Numbered from the stretch's first letter, positions 44,683-53,040 are shown. The stretch is 64,000 bases of DNA from Flaviaesturariibacter aridisoli (GCF_004343705.1 NZ_SKFH01000011.1:62001-126000), one strand, 5' to 3'. The notes: a model not told the origin generated them from the letters alone. Numbers and translations are program-made.

Positions 44683-45219
44683 ATGCACCACCACGAGGAC
44701 CTCGTTTTCCTCCGCGACCTTTACGAAGGGGCGCGCCACCGCTACCGGCCGGCACAGTTGCGCACGATCCTGCTTGCCGAGGCGCCGCCCGAAAACCTGG
44801 AGCGCTTCTTCTATTACGAAGACGTGAAGCGGCAGGACTCCCTCTTTCTCGAGATCATGGGCGTGCTCTACCCGCGGCAGAAGGAAGCTTACCTCAAAGC
44901 CAAGCGTCCCACCGAGGGCAAGACCGACCTCCTGCAACGCTTTCAAAGCGACGGCTTCTGGCTCTGGAACTTCTACCCCCTGCCGGCCTCGCTGACCACC
45001 GACAGCGACGCGGTATTGCTCGAACGGCTCCTTGCCGGGCTGCGGCGCTATGCGTCCTTCGACACGCAACTCATTCTCATCAAAGCGTCGGTGTACGATA
45101 CCTGCTACACGCCCCTGACAAGCGCCGGCTACCGCGTGGCGCCTGAGCGCCTGCCCTACCCCGGCAGCGGGCAGCAGGCGGTGTTCCGGGAGGGATTCCG
45201 AAGGGCGTTGGGGGATTGA
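44683..45219 (+). CDS. Hypothetical protein, possibly uracil-DNA glycosylase-like
   Basis: 178 residues, cytosolic. The stretch RTILLAEAPPENLERFFYYEDVKRQDSLFLEIMGVLYP recalls the first motif of uracil-DNA glycosylase folds (LxxEAP) with a DSLF segment, and IKASVYDTCYTPLTSAGY a later strand. I am unsure; it could be a distinct conserved family. Its 3-prime end abuts the outer repeat of the GxxExxY unit. Confidence 0.6.
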   Translation: MHHHEDLVFLRDLYEGARHRYRPAQLRTILLAEAPPENLERFFYYEDVKRQDSLFLEIMGVLYPRQKEAYLKAKRPTEGKTDLLQRFQSDGFWLWNFYPLPASLTTDSDAVLLERLLAGLRRYASFDTQLILIKASVYDTCYTPLTSAGYRVAPERLPYPGSGQQAVFREGFRRALGD

Positions 45220-45223
45220 TGTT

Positions 45224-45265
45224 TTAACGCAGAGAAGCAGAGCGATTCACGGCGGGCACAGAGGC
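45224..45265. repeat. Outer inverted arm, left, of GxxExxY unit
   Basis: 42 bases, starting five bases after a stop codon, with the words CGCAGAG and AAGCAGAG. Reverse complement matches 45902-45943 at 41 of 42 positions. Confidence 0.92.
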
Positions 45266-45322
45266 GAGGTCGCTACCAGCGACTATACGGATTGCGCGAC
45301 AGGTCTTGATCCGTTTTCTGCA

Positions 45323-45356
45323 CGAGGCTACGAGAGACGCCTTACAGGCGGAGGAA
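45323..45356 (+). repeat. Inner inverted arm, left (REP-like copy 2)
   Basis: 34 bases with the palindrome CGCCTTACAGGCG; four bases before the gene stop codon. Reverse complement matches 45811-45844 at 32 of 34. Confidence 0.88.
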
Positions 45357-45360
45357 GGCG

Positions 45361-45747
45361 CTACCAGTTGCGGACATAGCGATGGAAGCCTTGCTTCAGG
45401 AGCGGAACATTGAAGTTGATCAGGTAGGCCAGCTTTTTATCGGCCAGTTTGAGGTAGGTGAGGAGTTGGGATTCATTGACGGGCACCAATTCCCGGACGG
45501 ACTTCAATTCGACGATGACTGACTCATTGACAAGCAGATCCACGTTGAAAATCTCACCCAGATCTTCGCCATCAAAAACAAAACGCACCGGCGCCTCCAC
45601 CTGCACACGGAAGCCGCGCCTGCGTAACGTGATCGCCATCGCTTTCTTGTAAGCCGATTCCAGGAGCCCCGGGCCAAGCGTCCGGTGCACATAAATAGCC
45701 GCATCCAACACGGCAGCACCGATACGGTTCAATTCTTCTTTGTCCAT
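45361..45747 (-). CDS. GxxExxY protein (PD-(D/E)XK nuclease superfamily)
   Basis: 128 residues. The name motif is GLLESAY (Gly27, Glu30, Tyr33). The nuclease-like core follows: Asp70 in IFNVDLLV and Glu80-x-Lys82 in VIVELKSV, an intact (E)-D-ExK set, then LLTYLKLADKKLAYLINF. The family is widespread in Bacteroidota and other phyla, often multicopy, with no established function. Small size, intact active site and flanking nested inverted repeats make it a candidate selfish gene or a helper of the repeats. No partner gene is adjacent. Confidence 0.92.
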   Translation of the reverse strand: MDKEELNRIGAAVLDAAIYVHRTLGPGLLESAYKKAMAITLRRRGFRVQVEAPVRFVFDGEDLGEIFNVDLLVNESVIVELKSVRELVPVNESQLLTYLKLADKKLAYLINFNVPLLKQGFHRYVRNW

Positions 45748-45810
45748 CCGGCAAACCTCACGTCGTTCGGAAAAACATCCATGTGAAAATCAACAGGGAT
45801 TCCTGTTTTT

Positions 45811-45844
45811 TTCCTCCGCCTGCAAGGCGTCTCTCGTGGCCTCG
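45811..45844 (-). repeat. Inner inverted arm, right (REP-like copy 3)
   Basis: Mirror of 45323-45356 (two mismatches) and of 42930-42963. Confidence 0.88.
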
Positions 45845-45901
45845 ATCAGCACGTAGTTTCAGATCGTTCAGGCTGCCAACATAACTGTTGGTAAAGAACC
45901 T

Positions 45902-45943
45902 GCCTCTGTGCCCGCCGTGAATCGCTCTGCTCCTCTGCGTTAA
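45902..45943. repeat. Outer inverted arm, right, of GxxExxY unit
   Basis: Mirror of 45224-45265 with one mismatch; ends 29 bases before the promoter box of the next gene. Confidence 0.92.
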
Positions 45944-45972
45944 GAAACTACGCGCGCGCTCCCCACCCGGCC

Positions 45973-45980
45973 TACCTTTG
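45973..45980 (+). promoter_or_regulatory. -7 promoter box of AraC-type gene
   Basis: TACCTTTG (TAnnTTTG) only three bases before the ATG at 45984, implying a leaderless or near-leaderless transcript if the box is used. Confidence 0.5.
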
Positions 45981-45983
45981 CTT

Positions 45984-46394
45984 ATGACGCCGCATGCCCA
46001 TCATTACGCCCGCATCGTCAAGGCCAAGCTGTTCATCGACGCGCACTACGCCGAGGCGCTGAACCTGTCGCTCATCGCCGACGAGGCCCACTTCTCCCGG
46101 TTTCATTTCATACGCCTTTTCAAAAGCATCTACCGCCTCACGCCGCACCAATACCTCGTGCACGTGCGGATGAAAGAAGCCCGCAAGCTGCTGCAACAGG
46201 GCTGCGCTGTTACCGATGCGATGCTGGCCGTGGGCTTCGATTCCATCACGTCGTTCAGCAGCCTCTTCCGGCGCCACCACCGCCAGACCCCGGGCCAGTA
46301 CCGGCGCCTGCAGCTGCAGCGGCGCCGGTTGCTGCGCGAAGAGCCCCTGCGCTTTGTGCCGCATTGCTTCGCCGCGCAAAAGGGCTGGGTGTAA
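45984..46394 (+). CDS. AraC-family helix-turn-helix regulator (DNA-binding domain only)
   Basis: 136 residues; the ATG at 45984 follows a -7 box. Two HTH motifs: LNLSLIADEAHFSRFHFIRLFKSIYRLTPHQYL and VTDAMLAVGFDSITSFSSLFRRHHRQTPGQYR, the complete AraC/XylS DNA-binding domain with no effector domain. It is followed 65 bases later by a VOC protein, a pairing common in Bacteroidota, so it probably regulates that gene. Confidence 0.9.
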   Translation: MTPHAHHYARIVKAKLFIDAHYAEALNLSLIADEAHFSRFHFIRLFKSIYRLTPHQYLVHVRMKEARKLLQQGCAVTDAMLAVGFDSITSFSSLFRRHHRQTPGQYRRLQLQRRRLLREEPLRFVPHCFAAQKGWV

Positions 46395-46459
46395 ACCGCA
46401 ATTTTGAAGAAGAAAATGCGCGCGTTCCGCCGCTACTTTGCCGTACTAAAACACACAGC

Positions 46460-46876
46460 ATGATTACCCGCCTCAACCACGTTTCCATCTTCGTGCTCGA
46501 CCAGGAAAGCGCCTACGACTTCTACGTCAACAAACTCGGCTTCAACGTACACACCGACGCCCCGATGGGTCCCGGCGCACGCTGGCTCACCGTTACGCCG
46601 CCGCAGCAGCCCGAACTGGAGCTGTCGCTGATGCCGATCGTCGACGGGATGCTGTTCAAAGACGGCGCCGCCGAAAAGATGCGCGCGCTGGTGCAGGCCG
46701 GCACCTTTGGCTTCGGGGTGTTCGAGTGCGACGACCTGCAGGCCACCTACGAAGAGCTGGCCGCGAAAGGCGTCGTGTTTAAAAAGCCGCCCACGCGCGA
46801 GTTCTACGGCTACGAAGCCCTCTTCGTCGACGACTCGGGCAACTGGTTTTCGCTGGGCGAAAAGAAAAAGGACTAA
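46460..46876 (+). CDS. VOC/glyoxalase superfamily protein
   Basis: 138 residues from the ATG at 46460. Two beta-alpha-beta-beta-beta modules: ITRLNHVSIFVLDQESAYDFYVNKLGF and FGVFECDDLQATYEELAAKGV, ending in EALFVDDSGNWFSLGE. Candidate metal ligands are His7, Glu in ELELSL and a C-terminal acidic residue. It may detoxify or isomerise a small molecule; substrate unknown. A TACTTTGC sequence 27 bases upstream may be its own promoter box. The 3-prime end overlaps the convergent gene by four bases. Confidence 0.87.
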   Translation: MITRLNHVSIFVLDQESAYDFYVNKLGFNVHTDAPMGPGARWLTVTPPQQPELELSLMPIVDGMLFKDGAAEKMRALVQAGTFGFGVFECDDLQATYEELAAKGVVFKKPPTREFYGYEALFVDDSGNWFSLGEKKKD

Positions 46877-47553
46877 CGGCTGATGATGCCGTAGACGATG
46901 TTGATGGTGAACGCCACGATCACCGTGTTGTAGATGAAGGACAGCAGGCTGTGCAGCAGCACGAGGCGGCGGATGTGCCGGCTGGTGATCGACACGTCGC
47001 TCACCTGGTAAGTCATACCCAGCACAAAGGAGAAGTAGGCAAAGTCGAGCAGGTCGGGGTGCTGGTCGTTCGGGAACTGCAGCCCGACGCCCCCGTTGTG
47101 CTGCGTTACGCAGGAGTCCGGCCGGTAGTAAAGGTGGGCATACCGCAGCGTAAAAAGGGTATGAATGAGCAGCCAGGAGGCAGTGACTGCCACCACCGCC
47201 ATCCAGATATGCAGGGTAAGGCCGCGCTTGCTGATGGTGGGCAGCTCCTGCAGCAGCGCCAGGATGGCAAAGAGGCTGAAGAACGCCGCTCCGACGATGA
47301 ACAGGAAGCTGAGGAGGCGGCTGATGTCCTGCTCCCGGGCCACCAGGGCAGCATCCCGGGGATTGTTGCTGAGGATGGTCAGCCACGAGAAGGCCAGGAT
47401 CACCCCGGCAAAAAGGCTCCAGGAAGGCAGGAAGGCGCCGCCAACCGTGTAGTGTTGCCAGCGCAGCAGCCCGAAAAACAGGCCGGCGGGGACGAGGGCC
47501 AGCAGCAGCCGCACCGCCCGCGGCACCGCGTTCACCATTCGAAACAGGGACAT
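46873..47553 (-). CDS. DUF1345 family membrane protein
   Basis: 226 residues with about five to six membrane helices (VRLLLALVPAGLFFGLL, FAGVILAFSWLTIL, LLSFLFIVGAAFFSLFAILALL, LTLHIWMAVVAVTASWLLIHTLF, LLSFIYNTVIVAFTINIVYGI). DUF1345 hallmarks are TLRYAHLYY and LDFAYFSFVLGMTYQVSDVSI. Function unknown. Confidence 0.9.
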   Translation of the reverse strand: MSLFRMVNAVPRAVRLLLALVPAGLFFGLLRWQHYTVGGAFLPSWSLFAGVILAFSWLTILSNNPRDAALVAREQDISRLLSFLFIVGAAFFSLFAILALLQELPTISKRGLTLHIWMAVVAVTASWLLIHTLFTLRYAHLYYRPDSCVTQHNGGVGLQFPNDQHPDLLDFAYFSFVLGMTYQVSDVSITSRHIRRLVLLHSLLSFIYNTVIVAFTINIVYGIISR

Positions 47554-47639
47554 CCAAAAAAGTTTAACAGCCGGAAGGTATCGTTTTTCTTGGCAGCCTC
47601 TTTGCCGCTAAGTGGTATTGCTAACCACAAATCAAACAA

Positions 47640-48170
47640 ATGAAAACACACCTGTTGAGCCTGGCAGCCGCCGTGATGCTGCTGGCCTCCTGCGGCGCCA
47701 GCCGCACTACCACGATGAGCAGCAGCACCAACAACGCCGCCTATGGCGTGCCGAGTGTAGTGGGCAGCAACTTCGCCACGCAATTTCCCGGCGCCACCAA
47801 CATCCATTGGTCGGCCTACGACGCGACCGCCTCGCCCCTCGACTGGGACCTTGCCGGCTGGCCCACGCTCACCGGCAACGACTATATGGTCACCTTCGAC
47901 CAGTATGGCAACCGCTACTATGCCTGGTACGATAACGCCGGCAACTGGATCGGCAGCGCTTACGCCGTCACCAACCTCGGCGTGTTGCCCGCGGGCATCA
48001 GCACCGCCATCCAGCAAAACTTCAGCGGCTACACCATCGAGTCGGTACAGCGCGAGCAGTGGAAAGGCAACGCCGCCTACGAGCTCAAGCTGCGCAACTA
48101 CGAAGGCAAGCTGAAACTCCTCATGGACGAAAACGGCACCGTTTTGAAACGTAAAGACAAGGTGGAATAA
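47640..48170 (+). CDS. PepSY-like lipoprotein (DUF2874/BLIP-like)
   Basis: 176 residues; lipobox LLASCGA (Cys18). Two repeats of a PepSY-like unit: VVGSNFATQFPGATNIHWSAY ... NDYMVTFDQYGNRYYAWYDNAGNWIGSAY and LPAGISTAIQQNFSGYTIESV ... AAYELKLRNYEGKLKLLMDENGTVL. Such periplasmic proteins (PF11396 type) are frequent in Bacteroidota and of unknown role. Followed by a strong terminator. Confidence 0.82.
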   Translation: MKTHLLSLAAAVMLLASCGASRTTTMSSSTNNAAYGVPSVVGSNFATQFPGATNIHWSAYDATASPLDWDLAGWPTLTGNDYMVTFDQYGNRYYAWYDNAGNWIGSAYAVTNLGVLPAGISTAIQQNFSGYTIESVQREQWKGNAAYELKLRNYEGKLKLLMDENGTVLKRKDKVE

Positions 48171-48190
48171 GCCCGGATGATTCCATCGGA

Positions 48191-48219
48191 AAGCCCCGAC
48201 GAAACGGTCGGGGCTTTTT
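48191..48219 (+). terminator. Terminator of the PepSY-like gene
   Basis: AAGCCCCGAC / GTCGGGGCTT with a GAAACG loop and T5. Confidence 0.9.
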
Positions 48220-48274
48220 GTGGTGCGCATGCGGATGACGCGCGTCTTGCCCGGCGAACGGGGTGGTCGTTGGT

Positions 48275-48306
48275 AAAAGCAAAAGACGCAGCGTCGGCTG
48301 CGTCTT
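48275..48306 (-). terminator. Terminator of the receiver gene
   Basis: AAGACGCAGC / GCTGCGTCTT with a four-base loop, followed on the minus strand by TTTGCTTTT. Confidence 0.82.
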
Positions 48307-48335
48307 CAGGGTACAATCGTTATTCCGGTAAAGGG

Positions 48336-48731
48336 TCAGGCGGGCTCTTTCTCGTTGAGGAGGTCCATCAGCGACTGGAACAGTTGCGCCTTCGTAAAGG
48401 GCTTTTCCAGGTAGATGTCGGCACCGCATTCGAGGGCGGCGTCTTTGGCGGCACCGTCGTAACCCGAGATCATGATGATCTTCACCGAGGGATGATTCTT
48501 TTTCAGGTAGGGAATGAAGTCGAGGCCATAACCGTCGGGGAGCTTGTTGTCGAGCAGCACGAGGGCGGGCGTTTCGCGCTGGAGGAATTCCTCGGCGGCC
48601 ACCAATCCTTTTACGTGTTCGAGCTCCATGTCTTTGCCGGCGAGCATGATGTTCAGCAGCAGGCACATATCGCCTTCGTCTTCTACGATTAATACTTTAC
48701 GCGCGGGGGCTTCGGGGTGGTTGATTGCCAT
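48336..48731 (-). CDS. Stand-alone receiver domain protein
   Basis: 131 residues, receiver only: VLIVEDEGDM acidic pair, phosphoacceptor Asp in LVLLDNKLPDGYG, Ser in IMISGYDGAA, Lys in YLEKPFTKAQL. Monocistronic, bounded by its own terminator, with no kinase nearby, so its partner lies elsewhere. Different subfamily from the receiver at 2779. Confidence 0.88.
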   Translation of the reverse strand: MAINHPEAPARKVLIVEDEGDMCLLLNIMLAGKDMELEHVKGLVAAEEFLQRETPALVLLDNKLPDGYGLDFIPYLKKNHPSVKIIMISGYDGAAKDAALECGADIYLEKPFTKAQLFQSLMDLLNEKEPA

Positions 48732-48851
48732 GATGGAAGGTTTTTAGGTTGCGTTTTCGGGGTTTGTGGTGAATAAGCAGTAAAGCAGGTCAGTGTGGCG
48801 GCTTTACCTCAACGCTATATACCCTAAAATCGTTCCAAACTCCCCCGAGCT

Positions 48852-49718
48852 CTACTTTGCAGGCTGGACGCGGATTCCCGTTTTTCCCCAACGTCGCCAG
48901 GCGATCCACAGAAGGGTCCCAACGAGGAGGAACACCCACAAATGTGCCCCGGCGACCAGCAAACCGGCGAACCATCCCCAACCTCGGGCGAGGGCGTCGG
49001 CAAGGCGGCTCCCGAAGGGGGGCGTATAACTATCCAGGTCGCTGTTTACGATCACCTCGCGGCGCAGGAGGGGCGGTTGCGCCAGCTCCACGCGCACGAT
49101 GCTGTAGCGCACGGCCTCGTCGATGCTGCGGCCCTCCAGGCGCTGGCCGATCTCTTCGTCGCGCACCTCCAGGGCCGAAGTAGTGGCGGTCACCTTCCGC
49201 GACGTGGCCGGGTTTTCGAGCAGCCGGCGCCGGGCGTCGGCGCGCCATTGGGCCGACACGTAATCGAGCGTGCGGTCGTCCACGTCGAAGTCGCTCCCCC
49301 GCACGAAGGCCGCCACCTGCGCCGCCGCGAACAGGAATTCATCGAGCCGCTCGGCCGGCACGCGCAACGTGAGCGACGCCGAAGGCTCCAGGGCATGCAG
49401 CAGGAGCACCGAGTCGTTGCTCTGCTTCAGCCGGCGGGTAGCGCCTTCGTTGGCCGACAGGTGCTGCTGGCGCAGGGCGCCGCCCATGTCTTTCGCCAGT
49501 ACGGTCAGCGCGCGGGCGCCGCTTTGCACATCGCCCACCTGCAGCTCCAGCGCCGCCGTCTTCACGAGTTTGGAACCGGGCGGCTCGGCGGCGCCCGCAC
49601 CGGCATACCCGGTGCTGTCGGCAGTGGTGTTACCGCGGTACTGCGGTTCTCCGTGGTCGTTAGACTGGCAGGCCACCAGCAAAAGGGCGCAGGCGGCGGC
49701 GAGGGCAATGGGCTTCAT
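48852..49718 (-). CDS. DUF4349 lipoprotein
   Basis: 288 residues from the ATG at 49718; lipobox LLVACQS (Cys17). DUF4349 region: KLVKTAALELQVGDVQSGARALTVLAKDMGG, SASLTLRVPAERLDEFL and a coiled segment (QWRADARRRLLENPATSRKV), then STVRVEL-like strand and a C-terminal membrane helix (LLVAGAHLWVFLLVGTLLWIAW). It is anchored at both ends, probably spanning from lipid anchor to inner membrane. Function unknown. The open frame continues upstream but lacks a better start. Confidence 0.85.
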   Translation of the reverse strand: MKPIALAAACALLLVACQSNDHGEPQYRGNTTADSTGYAGAGAAEPPGSKLVKTAALELQVGDVQSGARALTVLAKDMGGALRQQHLSANEGATRRLKQSNDSVLLLHALEPSASLTLRVPAERLDEFLFAAAQVAAFVRGSDFDVDDRTLDYVSAQWRADARRRLLENPATSRKVTATTSALEVRDEEIGQRLEGRSIDEAVRYSIVRVELAQPPLLRREVIVNSDLDSYTPPFGSRLADALARGWGWFAGLLVAGAHLWVFLLVGTLLWIAWRRWGKTGIRVQPAK

Positions 49719-49998
49719 ACAGTTCTTTAGCCTTGATCCTTTTTGACCCCGGAAAGTAACCTCGCAAAGCGGCGCTAAATGTTTCCGAAATCTGCAAACC
49801 GGCGGGTTACCCCGGGCACCCGCCTGAAAAAGCAGGCGGGAGCAGGCCCTTGTTGCCGTGCTTTTGTTTGAGCCCGGGCAGCGCCGTTTTCCACAAGAGG
49901 ACTGCCCCTTACCGCCCGGCCTTTTATTTCGCTTTTCTGGAAAATAAATTAGGGACGATTCCGGAGCCAATGCCTACTTTGCTTCAAACTGCAACCTT

Positions 49999-50286
49999 AT
50001 GGCTCAGGTCTTCAACCTTGATTTCACCTACCGGAGTTTTGTTCACTCGGCCATCATCACCGTGCGCCAGGTAGGCAACGACCACAGTGTGGTAGCCCAG
50101 ATCCTCGACAGCAGCCTCCGTCATATCGTGCCCGACGGCGAGCTGAATTTCCGGCTCAGCAACGCCAGCCGCCAGCCCACTGCGGCACCGCGCCCGGGCT
50201 ACAACGAACTGGAAACCGCATTACGCACCGCCGTCAGCCAGCACCTCCACCGCACGGCCCCGGAGCGCGGCTTACCCAACCCGTAA
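49999..50286 (+). CDS. Hypothetical protein
   Basis: 95 residues. No signal peptide. N-terminal half looks like beta strands (VFNLDFTYRSFVHSAIITVRQV ... SVVAQILDSSLRHIVPDGELNFRL); the C-terminal half is Pro/Arg rich with ELETALRTAVSQHL helix. A TACTTTGC box lies about 22 bases upstream. No family recognised. Confidence 0.6.
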   Translation: MAQVFNLDFTYRSFVHSAIITVRQVGNDHSVVAQILDSSLRHIVPDGELNFRLSNASRQPTAAPRPGYNELETALRTAVSQHLHRTAPERGLPNP

Positions 50287-50354
50287 TTCTACGGTCCCTG
50301 CCAGACCGCGGCAAGGGGAACCGTTACCTGGAGTAACCGACAAGCGACCTGAAG

Positions 50355-50388
50355 AAAAAGAAAGACGCACCGTAGTGCGCCTTTCGTC
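50355..50388 (-). terminator. Terminator downstream of glycine-zipper lipoprotein
   Basis: AAAGACGCAC-CGTA-GTGCGCCTTT with one mismatch; minus-strand T-rich tail (CTTTCTTTTTC). Confidence 0.7.
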
Positions 50389-50411
50389 TATGCAAGTGTT
50401 TTACCTTCTGC

Positions 50412-51005
50412 TTACTGCATCACCGGGATGCGACCGTCTTTTTTGTCACCGGCCCGGCCTACGCCATAACCACCGGCGGCTCCGATGATACCACCGATCA
50501 CGGCACCCATTGCCCGGTTTTTCTTGTTGATGACGGCACCGGCGGCGGCACCGACTACGCCACCGATCACGGCGCCTTTAGCGGCTTTGCTGATGCCTTT
50601 CTTGGCAGGGGCCTGGGCCGTGCTGCTCGATTCGGAAGAAGCCGAGCCGGCGTCGGTGCCCACCGAGGTACCGGCACCGTTATCGCTCGTAGCTACGGGT
50701 TCCGAAGAAGGAGCCGGCGCGGGTTGCGGCTTCGGCGTGCTCTTGGGAACGTTCACGTAACGGTAGCGGGTTACGGTGCGCACTTTCGGAGCGGCGGCCT
50801 TGGCAACCGCGGGGGCTGCTGCGACAGGCGCTTCGGGTTGTACGGGCAATTCGGACACGATGGCTTTCGAGGCATTGTAAGCGGCGAGGCCGGCGGTATC
50901 GATCGGGTTCACGGCAGGCGTTGCTGCGGTTGTGGCCGCATCGGGTGCGTTGTTACAGGCAACCAGCATCGAGGCAGCGGACAGGAAGAGTACAAATTTT
51001 TTCAT
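50412..51005 (-). CDS. Glycine-zipper lipoprotein
   Basis: 197 residues; lipobox MLVACNN (Cys17). A long Ala/Pro/Thr-rich linker (residues about 20-130) precedes a YMGG-type glycine zipper: KAAKGAVIGGVVGAAAGAVI and RAMGAVIGGIIGAAGGYGVG. Glycine zippers insert in or pack against membranes; such proteins are often envelope-stress or structural lipoproteins. Monocistronic with its own terminator. Confidence 0.85.
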   Translation of the reverse strand: MKKFVLFLSAASMLVACNNAPDAATTAATPAVNPIDTAGLAAYNASKAIVSELPVQPEAPVAAAPAVAKAAAPKVRTVTRYRYVNVPKSTPKPQPAPAPSSEPVATSDNGAGTSVGTDAGSASSESSSTAQAPAKKGISKAAKGAVIGGVVGAAAGAVINKKNRAMGAVIGGIIGAAGGYGVGRAGDKKDGRIPVMQ

Positions 51006-51118
51006 ACGGTTTGTTTTTACAGTGTTCGACCCCCTGAAAGCGGAAACCGTGCCGGCGGCTGTTAAAGAACTGCATAAGGCCGGGCTTTATGAAAGGATTA
51101 GGTTAATCAACGTGAAAA

Positions 51119-51233
51119 CGTGGGGCGTGAGGCGTGAGGCGTGAAGCGTGAGGCGTGAGGCGTGAAGCGTGCGGCGTGCGGCGCGAGAAAAACCGGCGGC
51201 CTTTGACGCCTGACGCCTCACGCCTCACGACTT
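51119..51233. repeat. GCGTGAGGC word locus
   Basis: Eight or so variants of GCGTGAGGC / GCGTGAAGC on one arm, mirrored by GACGCCTGACGCCTCACGCC on the other, at the 3-prime end of the AI-2E gene. The gene stop codon TGA is part of a word. A related word set is seen at 60297. Confidence 0.75.
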
Positions 51234-52325
51234 CTTCCCGATCGGCAGCCACTTCTTCAGCTTGTCGCCGAGGCCGCCTTCGCTTTTGTCCTGCCCCATC
51301 AGGTAGCCATACGGCTCGAGCGCATCCACGTGGTCGCACACGATCTTGAACATCCCGATGAGCGGGATGGCGAGCACCATGCCGGGGATGCCCCACAGGA
51401 GCTCTCCGGCCACGATCCCTGCAATGGTAAAGAGCGGGTTGATACTGACGCCGGCACCCACCACGAGCGGCTCCAGGATGTACGTCTGCAGGAACTGCAC
51501 GGTGCCGTACGTAACCAGGATCCCGATGAGCAGGCCCGTGCCGCCCCCCTGCGCGAGCGCCATACCCGCCGTCAGCGCCGTGCCGGTGAGGTTGCCCACG
51601 AAAGGAATGATCTCCAGCAAGCCGCAAAGGATGGCGAAGAAGAACGGGTTCTTTACCCCCACGATCGAAAAGCCGATGCTGTAGAACACCCACAGGCAAA
51701 GGATCATCAGCGAAAGTCCGCCGAGGTAGCGCCGCGCGACCTTCTGGATGCTCACCAGGGTGTCATCGGCCGTGCTCTTGCTGCCGGCAGGAATCAGGCG
51801 CAGCAGGAAGCGGCGCAGGCGGTTGCGGAGGTACAGGAACAGGAACACGTATACGAATACGAGGATCGTGCTGGTGAGGAAGGTGGCCGTACCACTGAGC
51901 AGGCCGGTGAGAAAACCACTGATCTTGCCCGGCGTCTGCGCCTTCTGCGATTGCACGAGCTGCTGTTGCTCCTGCTGCGACAGCCCGAAGCGCGCCGTGA
52001 TCTGCTGCCGCAGGCGGTCGAACTGGCGCATCAGCTGCTGCTCCATCTTACTGGCATCGTCAGCAAAGCCCGACACCTGCCAGATGATGAGCGACACGAT
52101 AGCAGCTACGATGAGCAAGCCCAGCAGGAGACCGCCCAGTGAAGCCCAGCCGCGCTTCCAGCCCTTGCGTTCCAGCCACTGGGCGGCCGGCAGCAGCAGC
52201 ATGGCGAAAAGAGCGGCAAAGGTGAGCGGCACCAGGAAGGGACGGGCATAGTAGAGGATCACCACGGCGCCTATGAGAACGGCAAAAACAAGGACGGTCC
52301 GGAGGAGCGGACGTTCGGTAGTCAT
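51225..52325 (-). CDS. AI-2E family transporter
   Basis: 366 residues from the ATG at 52325 (MTTERPLLRTVLVF). Seven to eight membrane helices, with a coiled middle segment (MEQQLMRQFDRLRQQITARFGLSQQEQQQLVQ) and the family signature region LCGLLEIIPFVGNLTGTALTAGMAL ... LEPLVVGAGVSINPLFTIAGIVAGELLWGIPGMVLAIPL. Members export varied substrates including autoinducer-2 or sodium; function here is open. Confidence 0.9.
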   Translation of the reverse strand: MTTERPLLRTVLVFAVLIGAVVILYYARPFLVPLTFAALFAMLLLPAAQWLERKGWKRGWASLGGLLLGLLIVAAIVSLIIWQVSGFADDASKMEQQLMRQFDRLRQQITARFGLSQQEQQQLVQSQKAQTPGKISGFLTGLLSGTATFLTSTILVFVYVFLFLYLRNRLRRFLLRLIPAGSKSTADDTLVSIQKVARRYLGGLSLMILCLWVFYSIGFSIVGVKNPFFFAILCGLLEIIPFVGNLTGTALTAGMALAQGGGTGLLIGILVTYGTVQFLQTYILEPLVVGAGVSINPLFTIAGIVAGELLWGIPGMVLAIPLIGMFKIVCDHVDALEPYGYLMGQDKSEGGLGDKLKKWLPIGKKS

Positions 52326-52459
52326 AACCGCAGGGCTAAAAAACTGGTGCCAGCCCACCGTTTCGGTTTTGTCTATACTTCTATCGAAAATATCTACCGT
52401 GTCACTATTGGAACCTTGCTCCTTCTGTCGCACCTTTGCCCCGCGAAAACAAAGTAACT

Positions 52460-53014
52460 ATGAAGAATGTAACCCTGTCCCTGGGCGCCCAGTTCCCCGA
52501 TTTCAAGAAGAAAGCCGTTGTATCGATCGAGAAAGGAAAAGAATTTTACGACCTCACCTACGAAGAAATCCGCAATTCCGGCAAGTGGATGGTGATGTTC
52601 TGGTGGCCGAAGGATTTCACCTTCGTATGCCCCACCGAGATCGCCGAATTCAATAAAGCTTACCAGGACTTTACCGACCGCGACACCGTGCTGGTAGGTG
52701 CTTCCACCGACAGCGAGTTCGTACACGCCGCCTGGCGCCGCGACCACGAAGACCTGCGCGGCCTCCAGTTTCCCATGCTGGCCGACACGTCGAAGTCGCT
52801 CGCTACCGAGCTCGGCATCCTGGAAGCCGAAGAAAAGATCGCCTACCGCGCCACCTTCATCGTAGACCCCCAGGGCATCATCCGCTGGGTATCGCTCTAC
52901 GACCTGAACGTAGGCCGTAATGTGAAAGAAGTACTGCGTGTACTCGACGCCCTACAGACCGACGAGCTCTGCCCCTGCAACTGGCAGAAGGGTGAAGCCA
53001 CGCTGAATGCGTAA
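52460..53014 (+). CDS. Peroxiredoxin, AhpC-like 2-Cys type
   Basis: 184 residues from the ATG at 52460; a CACCTTTG box lies about 25 bases upstream. Thioredoxin fold with peroxidatic Cys57 in DFTFVCPTE and a C-terminal DELCPCNWQKGE that supplies the resolving Cys. WRRDHEDL and FPMLADTSKSLATELGIL are typical of the AhpE/AhpC-like mycobacterial-type group. It reduces peroxides and is probably recycled by the AhpD-like protein encoded next. Confidence 0.93.
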   Translation: MKNVTLSLGAQFPDFKKKAVVSIEKGKEFYDLTYEEIRNSGKWMVMFWWPKDFTFVCPTEIAEFNKAYQDFTDRDTVLVGASTDSEFVHAAWRRDHEDLRGLQFPMLADTSKSLATELGILEAEEKIAYRATFIVDPQGIIRWVSLYDLNVGRNVKEVLRVLDALQTDELCPCNWQKGEATLNA

Positions 53015-53038
53015 AAAAAGCGCCTGCGGGCGCTTTTT
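53015..53038 (+). terminator. Terminator of the peroxiredoxin gene
   Basis: AAAAAGCGCC-TGCG-GGCGCTTTTT, beginning at the stop codon. Transcription of the AhpD-like gene beyond may therefore need read-through. Confidence 0.85.
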
Positions 53039-53040
53039 CA

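Larger units (their letters stand above)
45224..45943. mobile_element. Candidate mobile unit: GxxExxY gene inside nested inverted repeats
   Basis: A 720-base unit: outer arms of 42 bases (one mismatch), inner arms of 34 bases (two mismatches), and a single gene in the middle. The geometry is symmetric, with 57 and 57 bases between outer and inner arms. Nothing else is encoded. Confidence 0.6.
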
